Assembly (NCBI RefSeq): GCF_017562075.2
Contig: NC_054082.1
Location: 12,185,050-12,249,049 of the forward strand
Length of the DNA: 64,000 nt
Source of the DNA: Anopheles merus
Lineage: Eukaryota; Arthropoda; Insecta; Diptera; Culicidae
Direction of reading: 5' to 3'
Shown: positions 13,874 through 27,600 of the stretch, piece by piece
Numbering within the stretch: the stretch's first letter is position 1
Layout: every line of letters starts with the position of its first letter
Made by a program: the position numbers and the translations under genes
Notes under the pieces: generated by a model
What the model was told of the DNA's origin: nothing
Databases searched by the model: none
Seen by the model: the letters and a program-made list of their open reading frames with translations, nothing else

Positions 13874-16620
13874 CCCAACCCTCCCATGCTAACCTTCCCC
13901 TGCCCAGGCACACCACCCGCGGTACCATACCTCTCCCCTTGGTTCGCTCCATCGCCGCCGTCGTCAATGGTTGTAGTAAACAGGTCGCATCGGGCAAGAA
14001 AAGCTCTCAAGCTCACAAACAACTAGACACGTGTACACCTACACGCGCATTTGTCAAGCACTGGCACCATCACAGGCACACTGTGGCACCGGACACGTAC
14101 GCAGGCGCACGCAGCAAGACACAAATACAACCATAAGCCCAGCTCGCTGAGTGGCTCCCTGAGTTCCGCAACCGGAGGACCAAACCAGGTGCTGCCAGTA
14201 TACACGGAGTGTCGGGGTGCTTGGAAGTGTGGCGGCCACGCACGAAGAGCAGCCTGGTAAGTGGTGCGTAGGAGCAACAGTAGATGGCGCTTGGAATTGG
14301 TATATCGGTGGTCCAATGGAGCGATTTTGTCGTACCGCGTTTGGTGCGACTTAATCCTTCCACTGGTTTGTGTAAGGAAGGGATGGCGGGAGCGAAACCA
14401 TCCACGTTCGGGGTCACCAGCAGTGTCAATCTGTTGCGCCACGTTTTGAATTGTGAACGGTAATTAAAACATTAGCGCTACAGGACAGGTGGGACGGAGT
14501 TGTCGAAAGAGACGTTATTTACCTTTCAGTATTTAAAAAGGAGATGTTAAGATCGATGCTGTATTCTTACCAAGAAAGAACAATATTAAGCAAATCTGTA
14601 GCATTCTGAAAACAAATAAAATTGAAGTCAAGTACAAAATACAGCCAAGTACAGAAAAAAGCCAAGAATAGGTTTAGTGTCAACTCCTCTTCAATTAGAC
14701 AGTTTTAAATCTCTCTACTATGTTCTATTTCCCAAGAGCTAACATAGTTGAAGCTAACATTGCCGTTAGCTCTGCCCGGGGATGACGGCATCCATTTCCG
14801 GTGCTCGGTTGAATCAGGTTATGGGGAAATCATCACCATCATCATCACCATTCTCTCCACCACTCGTCGGTCCCGCGCCGTAACGTACGTAATGGGAAAC
14901 TGATGATCGTGATCGATACTTTGCGGAGGTGTTTTCAGTTTTCAGTACTTCGGCAGGGCGGATTTGACAAACGATCGGCCCATTTAGGGTAAGCTGGGTG
15001 ATGGTGGCCTATCCGAGCCGTGCCTAGCACGACCGGGCTGGACCTGTAGCTCCCTAGAGGCCCCGGATCTTTAGGGTGCTGGTTGACGGGAAATTTGAAT
15101 AAGCACGCTAATTTGTAAGCTTTGTAATCGTGGTGGTAGAACTAATCAGTGCAGACAACGTAAATAAGACTTAAAGCCTGTTCAATATTCAAAGGTTTGT
15201 AAAAATCTCAAACTTGGGAGGCTTAATAATTTTGTAGTTGTGGAATTTGTGTATGAAATTTTGTATGATATTCGATAACGTTCTTACGATTAAACATAAA
15301 AAATAGCGAAACATGATTTTTATTACATTGTAACGTTAAGATTAATGATAATGTACTACATCAATATTCTATACTTTCAACAGCCTGTCAGCGTTGGTAG
15401 AATCCTATCATATGACCTTTCCAATGCTTGATCGTAGTCGCAGTGATACGACTCAACGGGCCGCTCTACAAGCAGTTTAATTTTCAAACAGCAAATGCTG
15501 ATCTAGCGAACTATTACTTTCATACCCTTTCCCACTCCAACTACCCTTCCAATCAGTCCCCTGGCAGTGTGTTTTATGGGCGCGAAAGCCAAACTTTAGA
15601 AACGTGAAACCGTCCTCGCCGTCGTCGTCGTCGCCTTCCTCTGTCTTAAAAGTTGAATTTGAATACATTTCATTCAGCAGCGAGCGCGGCGGGCGGACAA
15701 TAAAAATGCCGGTGCAGCGGGCACAAACCAGGGCCCGGGCCCATACGGTGCAGGACTGCCATTTGTTGTCGCACAGCGGTCCGCATCTCATTTCCGTGCT
15801 GCGCACTCCGACAACGATCGAAGATTTGATACTGATGAATGAATATTTTTCATGAATGAAAATCAGCCCAGCTTCACTGGCAAACTGTGTGTCTATTCAT
15901 GACGCTGGAGGGGTACGTAGGTGGTCTAACGATGCAACCAGGCAGTGTAGCGTCCGGAACCTGGCGGTGCAGCGTAAGGATGCGGCAGGTGGAGGAGAGG
16001 TGAGAGGTGATTTAATAAATTATACAACGGTACCTTAATCGGTTGGCGGATCGGGGGCACACGGGGACAGATGAAATCCCCATCGCCAGTGCGATTTCAT
16101 TGGCATTAGGCAGGCCGAGCGACTGAGGACCTCCGATTGGTAGGGAGCCGAAGCTTTCAAAAGGTGACACGCTGCAGTACGTGTAGGGCTCTGGCAAGAC
16201 CTTCAAGCCGGCGGTCGGAAGCGTGGGTGCCAGCTCGGTCAAAGGGTTTTGCGACAAAGCTGCACTGTAACGGGGGACGGATCGGAGCTAGCTGTTGCTC
16301 CGATGCCCTGAATTTCCTGTCCCTGCCGTACACGGGCAAGCTGCCTATCCCCGCACAGCGTAGTGTTGCGCTCTCGTTGCGCTCACTGCAGCCAGGTCCG
16401 AAGGTGAACGTGGTTGTTTCGAAGCGCGGCTTTCGGGTCCCCTGCACCCAGGCGTATGCAGATTTGAGCGCTCAAATGGTACAGTTTCGTCTTAAGACGC
16501 TGCTGTTGCCGCTGCTGCACGCTGGAAGGCTGACAGCCTGACGACAAAGCAGCGGCCAGTGAGACGCGGCCGGACACTTAAATCCTTGTCCACCAGACAG
16601 CCTGACGGACGAGCCCGCCG

Positions 16621-16633
16621 TTTCATTCATAAA
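16621..16633 (+). repeat. TTTCATTCATAAA word, copy 2
   Basis: Exact 13-mer. The right flank GCGCCAACGACTCGACG resembles the flank of the inverted variant near 38750. Confidence 0.8.
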
Positions 16634-16907
16634 GCGCCAACGACTCGACGAGCTACGGCACACGGTCCGGCTCGATGGGTTGATGATGCAAATGAGGCAC
16701 CGTGGCTCGTGGCGTTCGGTTTCATTGACTGCGTGGCTCCGATGTCCACCGATTGATGCGGTGACTGATGGAGGGAGATCGAGGCTTCACGTGCCTATCG
16801 CCCACTCCACCCTCCCCCTCCCCCAACAGTTTGTCCCATTAATGGGCAGAAGGGTAGGGCGTGGTGTTACGCAACCTTACGCAGCGCATAATGTTGCGTA
16901 TTGGTGG

Positions 16908-16920
16908 TTTCATTCATAAA
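16908..16920 (+). repeat. TTTCATTCATAAA word, copy 3
   Basis: Exact 13-mer, 287 bp from copy 2 in the same orientation. Confidence 0.8.
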
Positions 16921-18058
16921 ATCGTGGCGCGTCCGATGGTCCGCAGTGTGTGGGCGATGCGTAAAGGGTTTGCCAGCCAACCGAAGTGAGACCTTTATGT
17001 GACGCCTACCAGCGAACGCGTAACGGATAAATACACACGGGCGCCATGAAGGGCTTGTTTTAGGGCCGATTGATGGACCCACCTGACGCTTGACGCTGCA
17101 ACCCGACGGAAATTTAATCAATGAACGTGAACGTGTGTGTACGTTTACCTGTTTGATACGCCATTCGAACCAACACCAAACGCCGTGTCCTTGGCTTCCG
17201 AGCTTCGCCTACGCAGCAAATTTTCCAAACTGTCACGCGGGCAAACTCGGCTCACTCGGAGGCTTTTACTAAAACCCAATGGCAATTTATTAATGGCCCG
17301 GTGGCTTAGGTTCGACTTAGACGGAACAAGAACGAGCGCATTGCCGTACTGGCAGAAGTCTTAGTGCATTGCACACTCATTTGCACGGGCCGGCAGTGCT
17401 GGAGACTGGTTCGGACCGTGTATGGTGTGCGCGCCCCGAAACCGCGATTGAGCAATGGAATAATAAATCTTCGCCTAAGCGCTCGCACACACTAATGAAG
17501 GAAGTTGACGGTAGACCTGCTAAGGGTCCAGGTACTGGTAAAGGCGATCGGTGAGAGGCCTTCATTTGTCAACCATTCTTAACGAGTGCAGGCTACGGGC
17601 TGGGGCCAGTGCTTTGCCGCGTTCAATTGCAAATGAGCGTGCGGGAATAATTAATCGTGGAAGTAATCCGATCGATCCTATTGATGGGTGCAAGATATGA
17701 AGACATTTGGCTTGACATTTTTATCTGCATTATTAAACTGAATGAAACTACTCGCACGATAATCGCTTCGATGGTTAATTTCTTTGCGATAAAAACGTTT
17801 GTTGTTTGACGTAGAGTTGAAAGGATTTTCAATTCGTGATTAAGTTTCTTTAGATATGATGTGTTGGTTGATTTATTGGTGACTAATGCGACGATTCAAA
17901 TGCTTTACTACAATTTATGGACATTGCGAACACGAATGGAAAACATGTATCACAAATTACATAAATTTCATTAGTTCACCGATTGGAAGGTAAACTAATA
18001 AGGCATAAGCTGAAATCAAAAGTTTAATTAAATCATCTTTGCTGTATCATATACCTAG

Positions 18059-18080
18059 AGTATATGTATGTACATATACT
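18059..18080. repeat. Perfect palindrome with 10-bp arms
   Basis: AGTATATGTA, then a TG spacer, then TACATATACT. It lies in AT-rich DNA; function unknown. Confidence 0.8.
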
Positions 18081-21000
18081 ATACTGAAGTAAAGACACTG
18101 AAGTCCTTGGGCTATTTTCATATGAATCTTCGTATACAAATTTTATCACAATGTGAAAGCTACATGTTAATTCAACATAAATGTTCTTACTGAATTGTGA
18201 ATTGAATTTAACCGTCACAATTAATTTAAGCTTCAAACAATCGATCTCACTAAACTAGCGCGCAATTATGTGTCCACTTAGGCGCAAAATCAACAAGAAA
18301 TAAAATTTGCAAACAAAAGCGAAACAATAAACTTTACATTCCTGTTTCGTTGAAAAACAACCTCATTTGGACGCATGAATGCCGTGATGACGAAACATGT
18401 TATGACCGTCATAACGCGTTTTCGCGGCCGTTTTCCAAAGAGGTTTCTGCCATGCTGGCCGGGCGAGCCAAACACACCAGTGCTCTGCAGTGTGTTTCGA
18501 GTAATTTGGGAAAGAAGTTCAACCGCTGCCGAAAATGGTCCGGATGATCCGAGCGGATCGCTGTTTTTGGACGGGACCACTTTCGGAACCACGTTGACAA
18601 AGTTTGCGCGGGCGGATGATGCTTTTTTCGCGTCCGGTGAATCCGGTCGCTGGCGTCGGGCAGACGCGTGCCTTTAGCCATCGATGGTGACGATGAGCGG
18701 GGCAGCTTCAGGGTTTGGGGGCCATGGCAGCCATTTGCTTTTTGCTGCCGGGCAGGCACTACCGACTAGGCAACAGAAGAAATGGCAACAGTTTGTGGGA
18801 AAATAGAAGGCAACCATTTTCACTCGCGATTGCTCAATGCGAACGCTCCGCGAGCCAATGTGTTGCAGGCCGCTCCGTTCGATTGAACTACAGCTTCCAA
18901 GGGTGTACGGGCGCGTGGCGCAACAATGCCGGCGTCCCTTCAAACAATCGAGGTCCCCTGCCTACGCATCGTGGTTCGTGTTTGTTGTTGTCTGTGTTTG
19001 ATGCTGATCGTGGTAGGAAACAACAGTTTGCATCTTGGCAGGGTCGGAAGCTTTTAGCTTGTTTTCGACCGTTGGTGCTACCACGGCACGGGTGACGTTA
19101 AATGACAAAGCCCACGCATTTCCGGTCGAGCCCGAATCAATCGGATGCTAGCGATCAACGGTTGGTTTGATTTGTGGACGACAGTAGTTTACGTAATGTA
19201 GAAGAGCAGCGCGGATAGCGTGCCTGAGAAAAGAGCAAAATATGTCGTCTAACTATAATTTAGATGCTGTTTTGTTAATTCAAAATGTAGGCTGATGGTT
19301 GATTCTATGCCAGGCTAGACCTGTTCTTATTTTTATTTCAACCTGCATGTGTTTTGGTAGAGGAAAAATTAATTTTATTTGTTGCAAAGCATATTTGTTA
19401 GAGAAACGGCACGATGTTAAATTATTTTTTTTATTATTGAGTTTCTATACTCAATATTGCTGTTTAAAATCATCGTGATTTCTTATTGAAACAAGACGGC
19501 TTTTGAAAAACATCTTGCAATTGCACATTGGAAACTATTTAATTTAACGATAAATCGCCATAATACAATTAAAAGTTCTATTTAATCTGTGTTCTTGATT
19601 TGTTTTAGTTTTGTAATAAACCTCTTCATTTCCTTCACTTAAAACAAAAATAAAGCAATGGACAGCTTTCTACAACATCAAAACTGCTTAAAAGCTCGAC
19701 AGCAATTTTTTGCACTTTAAAACGTATTTTAAATGGGTCACGATTCCACCTTTTAACGTTGAATGACTTGAATCGGAGGCGGAGGCAAGGCAGGGAAAAA
19801 AACAAACCACACGCTCGTGTAGTGATGCAGTTTTAATGAGATTTGCAATATGACTAAAGTTAATCCCTTGCGTACGTATCGGATTGCACCGATCGAGCAG
19901 TGCCATCGCAACCGATACAGCCGCGCGTTTGCATTCATGCATCCCCGGGGTGAGTCTAGTGGCCCGAGCCCGACGACAGACAAAAAGGAGAAATAAAACA
20001 TGTGTACTTACACGACCGCCAACAGTCGTAGCTATCTGACCGATCGAATGATCGGAAATTAATATCCCCCTTCCTTCCCTCATTTCAGATAACCTTACGC
20101 TCGGCGCTGAGTCGCGCGTATTCTGCCAGCGTATATGGCGGTTTTGTATTGAAATTAATTGAATCAAAATTAAAATGTTTCCCCTATAGGTGCCTCTCTT
20201 GACCTGAACCGGCGCACTACATCGTATGCTCCGTATAAATGTAAGATTTGTAGCGTATTTAAATAAATTGTTGCCGGAGAGCATTGTAACCGATGTGAAT
20301 ATACGGTTTGTTTTGAAAAAGTGATTTTTGTTTGTTATTGCTTGCGAACACCAAAGAGACGACCAAAGAGCTCGTGGAGGACATGTATCGAGAGCAGAGG
20401 TGTGATTTAATTGCTTCCCCTTTCAGTTTATTAAAACATTAGTGTAAGCAAGCGTAGGTTAAATGTATTCTAATTTATTGAACCGTTTCAATAACTTCAT
20501 TCTGCTATGAAGCGTTCTATTTGTTGGATAAATGAAAAGATATGGCTGTGAATGATTATTAGTGTTTAGTTTTGCACTGAGTAATTTATCTATTTTTATG
20601 CCTAAATAAATATAAGATTTAATATAAAGATGACATCGATTGAAATAGTGCATCTGAGCCGAAATCAATAGTAGGGAAATTTATAACCAAGATAGCTAAA
20701 AATCTCCGTTATCTAGAAAATGCGCGCAAATCGTGGGACTTTCGCAACATCGCTCTCGAAAGCCTGTACGAATGATGTCACGCGCTGCAACCGACAGCCA
20801 AGAGTTGTAAAACAATCTTCTGATTTTATCCACATCCTTATTCAAATGAGCCCCTCTTCAAAGCAACCCTGCCTGCTTGGTATGAAATCATGCTGCCAGT
20901 CGACCCAGTGGAAATATAGAAAAAAGCAGCACTTGGAGCCTAAAGACCAGTCATCTTCATTAGTCAAGTGTGAGCACTTCGGGCTCACAAGTTTGTACGC

Positions 21001-23180
21001 ACAGTGCGAGTGTACGCACGTTCTGGTGCCATAAACCTCTTACCGCCGTCTTTGCGGGGTCCGCCTGCACAGACTCAACGACGTGGATAATTAATCTATA
21101 AAAGAAACAATCCCTCTCGCTTTGTTTAGTTTTTCAATCAGCCGCCCATAAACATAATGTATCATTAGCATAATCTAGAGGACTTTATCGGTTTTATAAT
21201 GCGATTAATACGTAGTTTCCTGCTTTACGACCTGCCGTGCCGTGCCATGCGCCATATCCCGTCGGCCGTCGGGTGCTGTGCACGATGAACCACGCACCGA
21301 TATGTGTATGCGATTGTTTTATGCTTTCAAACAGCAGAATAGAATGTTTGGCTTTACACAGAGGAGATGGTTTTCGTTTGTAAAACTGTTTTGATTTTTT
21401 TTTCATACGAATTAAAGTAAGACACATGGAAGAACTAAAACTGCGGAAAAGATTTGTGTTTTAGTTTCCTTTTATGCTAAAACCTTTCCTGGAAACGCTA
21501 TTTAATGTATGATTGTCCTTAGCATCGATCGATGCTTATCATCACGTGAGGATCACTTTTACGATCCATCATAAAAATGTCGATCGCATAAAGTTTTGAC
21601 ACTTTAGGAGTGTTTCTTTCCCGCATCAAAGCTCGCTCTCTCACTCTCTGTTACTTGACGGTTGATGAAAAACGTAAGGCTAAAATGTTTGTGCAATAAA
21701 AGTGGAGCTGATAATTTCGGTTTTACCCGTCCCCGTTCGGGGCAGCATGTTAAGCGAGATGTGTGGTACAGCGACAGGAAAAAAAGGGGTGGTGGGTACG
21801 ACCGTTTCGGCAGATCGCCACAATGCTCCATATTTGGAGAGATGAATAATATGATCCACTTAAGCGGAATGGTCGGATTTGTGACTTATATGCGAGTTTG
21901 TAAAAATCCTTGTAATGATGAAACATTGGACACATTTATAGAGACTAAAAACCTACGCACCCGAGGGCAGCTAGATTTTGGGACAAATTTGGTTTCAATG
22001 CGTCGCTGTTGGAGCGATGCAGGAGGGGTTGGTATGGGGATTGTTTTGTCTTGCTTGCCGTAGCCGGAAGAAACGTGTCTGAATATGTAACGCGAATAAC
22101 ATGGAATAACAACGACTAAAGATGACAGCGAAAATAAGGCAGCGAACGGAACGGTACGGCATTAACGAGACAACAAACATTGAGGGGACGGGAACGCAAG
22201 ACCTTAGCGCTCAAAGGCTCATCTTTTCTGACGCTCGGTTTCGTTTGGCTCGCCGCGGGAATCGCTGGGTCGCTGTCACTTTCTTCTCGCGCGAGCAGAT
22301 TTCACTCGCGTTGCATCTGTTCTGTTATGTTACATTTTCCCCGCAAAGCGTTAATAATTTTTCCCAAAATTTGGGCTCATCTTGTGTGGCTAAGCCGAAA
22401 GCAGACAGATTACCCAGAACCAAGCTTGCCAAGTACTGGGAACGTGCGATTATTGTTAGATTTTGCTGCGCTGCATACAATTTACAGCATCTAACACACG
22501 TTAGCTTGCGCGCTTTATGGGAAGCGGGGAGGCAAGTAGCGCTCGCGTTGGAAGAAAACTAGCCACCACCGCTGGTGTGCGAATGGAACTGAAAGCAGCT
22601 CGTTGGCCAGCGTCGTCAGTGTGTGCGGTGGAGGAGAAAATTTATTCCCATTTTATTTTATGGTCGTTGACATTTGCCTTCAAATTTGTTCGATGTCGGC
22701 TTCGAAAATCGGAATAGATAATCCGCTTGATACTGTGGCGCTTCTTCTTCCTCTTCTTCGCCCCGTGGCTCAAGCATAATCTCTGCCAGTTTGATCTCAC
22801 TGCTCGAACACATCCGTTGCGCTGGGAAGCTGGTTTAGTTTCTCAGTCTCATGACGGTAAGACTACGACTGGTACAAACGGTATGACAGTTGAAGTTGTC
22901 GGGTAAGAATGACATTCCGTACAGGTGTAGCAAATGCAATAAATTGAAAAAAAAAGTTTATGCTTAGAGCTAACAAATCTCCAACAAATTCCTTTCCAGC
23001 TAGGTCAGCTGGCGTCAAACTGTGGGAAAACTGTCAGACAAAACCGTCCCAAAATATTGCCGCGCCCCGATCGTGTGCAATATGTGCATAAATCAATGCG
23101 GCTAAGATTTCATCCATTTGTTTCAGTTTGATTGTTTCTACCACGAAAGATTAAGCCCAACGCAGCTCAGCGAAGACAGC

Positions 23181-23199
23181 GACGACGACGACGACGACA

Positions 23200-23232
<33 letters not shown>
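23181..23232. repeat. (GAC)n-(GAT)n trinucleotide array
   Basis: About six GAC units run into about eleven GAT/ATG units. Read on the plus strand, this makes a poly-Asp stretch in a 60-codon frame that is probably fortuitous. Confidence 0.95.
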
Positions 23233-23377
23233 TGCTAAACTTGAGCGAAGGAATTATTCATTTCGATTCCCATCGGATCGGGGCTCTGGTTCCAAAATGA
23301 AACGTTGAATTTTTAATAAGACATGATCATTATCACTCACTCGTCCGGGCCAATAAAGTCAGCCTATTGGTTTATTA

Positions 23378-23390
23378 TTTCATTCATAAA
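23378..23390 (+). repeat. TTTCATTCATAAA word, copy 4
   Basis: Exact 13-mer after GGTTTATTA. Confidence 0.8.
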
Positions 23391-24639
23391 ATGGGCATCA
23401 GTTTCAAGCGGGGCTTATCGCGGGTCGTCATGAATTGTGGCGACTTTTGGCCCGTTCGAACATAGCATTGTTTTATTGGGATTTTATGCCGAGAATGAAT
23501 CATTCTGTTGCCGTTTGTTGCAGGATGTGAAGGAAACAAACGTAACAGACTTGTAGAGAAAATTTCAAACATTCAATCAAAGCTTTCCACGAAAGGGCAC
23601 CAACCACAACAAACAATTCCGTAAACACACCGCCAAAGCTCCACCTTTGTCCTATGTCACGCGAGACGGATCAAATTGTGTACACTTTTGCTTGACGAAA
23701 CCGGAATCGCCCAAATAGAAATCTTCCACGGGCGAGCGAAAGCACCTTAAGACGCTCGCCCATCCAGAACACCACCAGGACAGAGCGGTTTTATGTTTCA
23801 CCGTGTGTCGTTCCGTGCTTTACTTCCACCGGCGCAGAAAGCGTCCGCAACGCGTCAGCCGCACCACGCACGGCGAACAAGAGAGCACGTACATAATACC
23901 TCGATCTTTGCCTCGCACCGACAAACCAAAACAGATCCACGCGGATGCACACAAGGCATTGCTGGACGCCGTGGTGACGGACACGCTCCGGACGCTACCG
24001 TTTGGGCGCGAAATTAGAACCAAGCACGGTAGCCATGGCACGAACGCTGTGGCCGTGACGCCAACGCAGCGCTTCCTGCACAGTCGCTGGCATCGGGCGA
24101 GCCCCGCGGGGCCCAACTGAATTGGCAGAACGCGCACGGACGGCACGGGCGGAATTGCTATTTTGCAACACAAAACCCACCCGGACCAGACCCACCGGAG
24201 AGCTCATTATGGGACGACGACTTTTCGTGTTATCATTTCGCGCCATTCGCCGTCCTCGTCGTCGTTGCCGACGTCGTCTTGAGCGAGGAGAGCACGCATT
24301 GGCGGGTATGTTTTTAGGTACGCTTTTCGATGCAATCAAGGAAAACTTTCCGATGCTGCTGGGCCGTGCTCCCGGTACAGCTTGCTAACGAGCTGTAACA
24401 TAACGCGCCATTATGGCAGTCCAAACGACGGGACAGTGGTGGGACGGGTGCGGTTGCGCCGTCTGGAAACGGCCGGAAGTAGCGCGCCCAGTTTTTTCGA
24501 TAGTTTGGCGCTCGGCGCGGAAGACACTTGGCTGAACGTCAACAACGTCGGGCGGCAAAGGACCCATGTTTGCATCGGTTTTCCCGCGTCATTTGCGCGA
24601 CTTGGCGACGACAACGTACGTCGTAGCATAAGATTTATC

Positions 24640-24648
24640 CATTCATAA
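24640..24648 (+). repeat. CATTCATAA core, variant copy
   Basis: The core of the 13-mer, preceded by TTATC instead of TTT. Confidence 0.5.
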
Positions 24649-27600
24649 ATCTCCCCTTTCCACTGGCGCTGGCCACAGCGAGACGATCGTCTCATCGCTT
24701 TCGCGTGTATGGGCTTGAGTAAAATATAGCGCTGCAGATGCGCTCCAAGCGCTCGTAATTGGAGCTGGGATTGTTTTGGCATCCGGTTACGCGGGATGCA
24801 CACCGTTCGCGCTATGGTAGCATGCGGGTCAAGCATATTAGAACGCTTTGGCGCGAATATCCCGCGTCGTGGTGGCTCAAACACGACGCTTTTTATCGTT
24901 CCGGCGGGAACGGTTGCGCCATTTTGCGCAGGTTCACTATGCAGCTAGTGCACACGACGGTGCGCGCTACTCCACTGTTTACGTGTGCAAACTGTCGCTT
25001 GCGTTTTTCGGGCGGGAACCTGCTGGTAACTATGTCAACAAGGGTGATGGTTCAGCTTACCTGGTCCCGCCAATTGCGGGCCAGTGGGCCCTGGGCGGAT
25101 TGCACCCGCCTGTGCCGGGTTGGTATCGGGTGTTTGACGATGGCGTTTAATTAGCATATCAAATGAAAATTCATCATCCACTGGGCAAGGTGTACAGTTT
25201 TTATGGCTCGCTGTGCGGATGGACAGCGAGTGTCAGCTAATTACGATCGGGTGTACCGGGGATCTTGTGTTTATTTTGCTTCGAGTAGAGTCTTAGAAGA
25301 CATTCTTCGCTTTAATGTGTGCCACATTTTTAAAATATGTTTTTCGCGAAATTTTAAGCAATAGTTGTTAGAAAATATGTGTAATTATTTCCTGAAATTT
25401 GAGCTATCAGGAATGCTTACAAATCGAGTAACAATGTCGTATTTCTTTTCATAGATTGATAAACAGCATACCTACTCTGCAAAAAGTTCTTCTTCAGATG
25501 AATTGAGGTTCTTGTTATAGTTCTTTGAACTTGTTAAATTTGTTAAGTAAACAACTTACTTGCGAGAAAGTACATTTAATGGAGGCGCATTATGCTTGAC
25601 CCTAGGTTAACTCCTAATCAAATCATTTCTAAGACATCATTACGGACGATTGAAATTTCAATAAAGTTTCGCAAAAGTGTGACCCAACAACACGAGGCAT
25701 TCGCCATCGTCTCAAAAACACTACCCTTCCTACCCCTCCCTCCTCGTTCAATTGCTCTACCGCACGCTGTGTCGCGTAACGAGACAACGAAGTCGTGCTA
25801 TTATCGGGTGGTTCGATTCCAACAAAATGGCGCCCGCAAACTGTAATGGATTCGCACTAACCTGTTCCGTTACTTCCGAACCATAAAGCGACCAGATCGT
25901 CACTCGGCGACGGATGATAATTACCATACAAATATGGGCTCGGGTAATCAAAGAGCAGTCTTTTGGAGGGTGATTCGCCTGGAAGAAAAGAGAGATAGAG
26001 AGGAAAACGGGAGATTGGAGTGATGAAACTGATGGTTTGCGATACTGTTTCAGCTGGAGGCGAGTGAGCGGAACGGAGCAGAGTGTGCGGGAAGTGGCCT
26101 GGGCTGGCCCGTGCTGCGTCGGATTTTTTACAGTACAAGTTTTGGCCAGTTCGTGACTGCTCGCGGTCGAGGAAGGAAAGGAGAAGCACATTAGCAGAAA
26201 ACCGCTGCTGAGCTCAAGCGAAGTAATCACGAGAGAATAAAAATGGCGCCTTTCAAGGGTTCTTTCATTTTGTTTCCATCCCAGCAAGCGTTCGTTATGT
26301 GCAAGCGGCATCTGATCCAGGAAGATCTGATCCAGCGGGTTCGTTCAACTCTTTTAGAGATTTTAATGTTGTACGCAGGGTTAGTAACCTAACCGCAGGA
26401 ATATAATTCCCAGCCAGTCAGAACCTGTGAAAGTTCCCCGGCTCCCTCTTTTGCACGTCATTAAGAATTGTGCGTCCGGGTATTAAGAGCCATTGGCCTC
26501 CAGGTTCTGTGAGGCCGAATCCCAAATTCGGCGCTTCGGAAATCAACTTTGGAATCGATCCTACCGATCAAACGGGAGGCAAACGGTTGTCCCTACGTTA
26601 CGGCTGGAGGTAAATTTCAAGCTAAAATACCTGTTTTTCCTAATACAGCAGCCCCCGTCCGAATGGCGTGGGTTTTTCATGATGTTTTCGAGATTTTGGT
26701 TTGTAGTATTGTAACGAAACCATTTCTGTTGCTTTATTTTTGACAGGCAGAATCATTTCCCCTTGTCCCTAGTACTATCGGTTGAAGCGAGAAGTGAGAC
26801 TAAATGCTGGGATCACTCGTGGACTGGTATACGTGTTTTGGTTGTTGTTTGGTTCCGTCTGTATTTTGTTTTCTCGGCTGCTGCTGTTATGTGTAGCTCC
26901 ATTTGGTTGGTTTTCCATTTAGGGAAGCTTGGTCGCTAATAATACTCAACACTAATTCTATTTAGTGCTATTTCCAGCTTGTTTGCTGCCTGTGGGATCG
27001 CTCGTAGCTTAGCGGGGATGATGGATGTATTCTGTTCTGCCCGACCGGATGGCGTCGGATACCCACTTCAGTGGACACTGATTCTCAAGCACATTGAGGT
27101 TTTTTTATGGTCTGTTTTAGTTCTTCGAGAGCAATGCGAAAAAAAACACCCTTATAAATCCTCTGGAAGATCCTGAGCAACATAAAATGTGCATTATACT
27201 TGAATCAAACGAATAGAAATCCTAATACTGAATAATGTCTAATGATGGAATAAGTAATGTAGCTTTAGTAGCTTTAGATTAAAAATAGTGAAAAATAGTT
27301 CGAGTTGTAAAACTTCATACTATATCATGTGATTGACCTTGCTATGACAATCAAATATATCAGTGATAATACAACAAATCATATTGAAATAACTTTTTTC
27401 AAAAGCGTCTGTCTGATTGCTACGTTGTAACTAAAATTTAAGTAAAAGAAATACATTTTACGGTAATCAATCCTTATTAAGCAACTAAATTTCAACTCTT
27501 TTAAGTAGCCAAAAGCGTTGCCCTGGCCATTCAAAAACACAATGTGAGACAACACATGCATCCAAAAGCATCCTAAAAGCAAATTGAATCATTCAAGCGA

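Larger units (their letters stand above)
12151..24700. other. Non-coding, rich in the TTTCATTCA word
   Basis: No exon recognised. Eight of ten TTTCATTCA occurrences seen in the window fall here or at its edge. GC-rich blocks at 13.5-14.4, 16.0-17.5, 18.4-19.1 and 23.8-24.6 kb alternate with AT-rich spacers at 15.1-15.4, 17.6-18.35 and 19.2-19.7 kb. Overlapping open frames on both strands in the GC-rich blocks reflect low stop-codon density. Confidence 0.5.

Noticed and set aside
23118..23300. 60-codon frame with a long Asp run, preceded by an acceptor-like TTTGTTTCAG
   Set aside because: The acidic run is entirely the GAC/GAT repeat; there is no donor, no domain and no partner exon.
25741..25830. 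tRNA-like B-box GGTTCGATTCC
   Set aside because: The T-arm stem pairs only 4 of 5, and no A-box, anticodon arm or acceptor stem can be folded around it.
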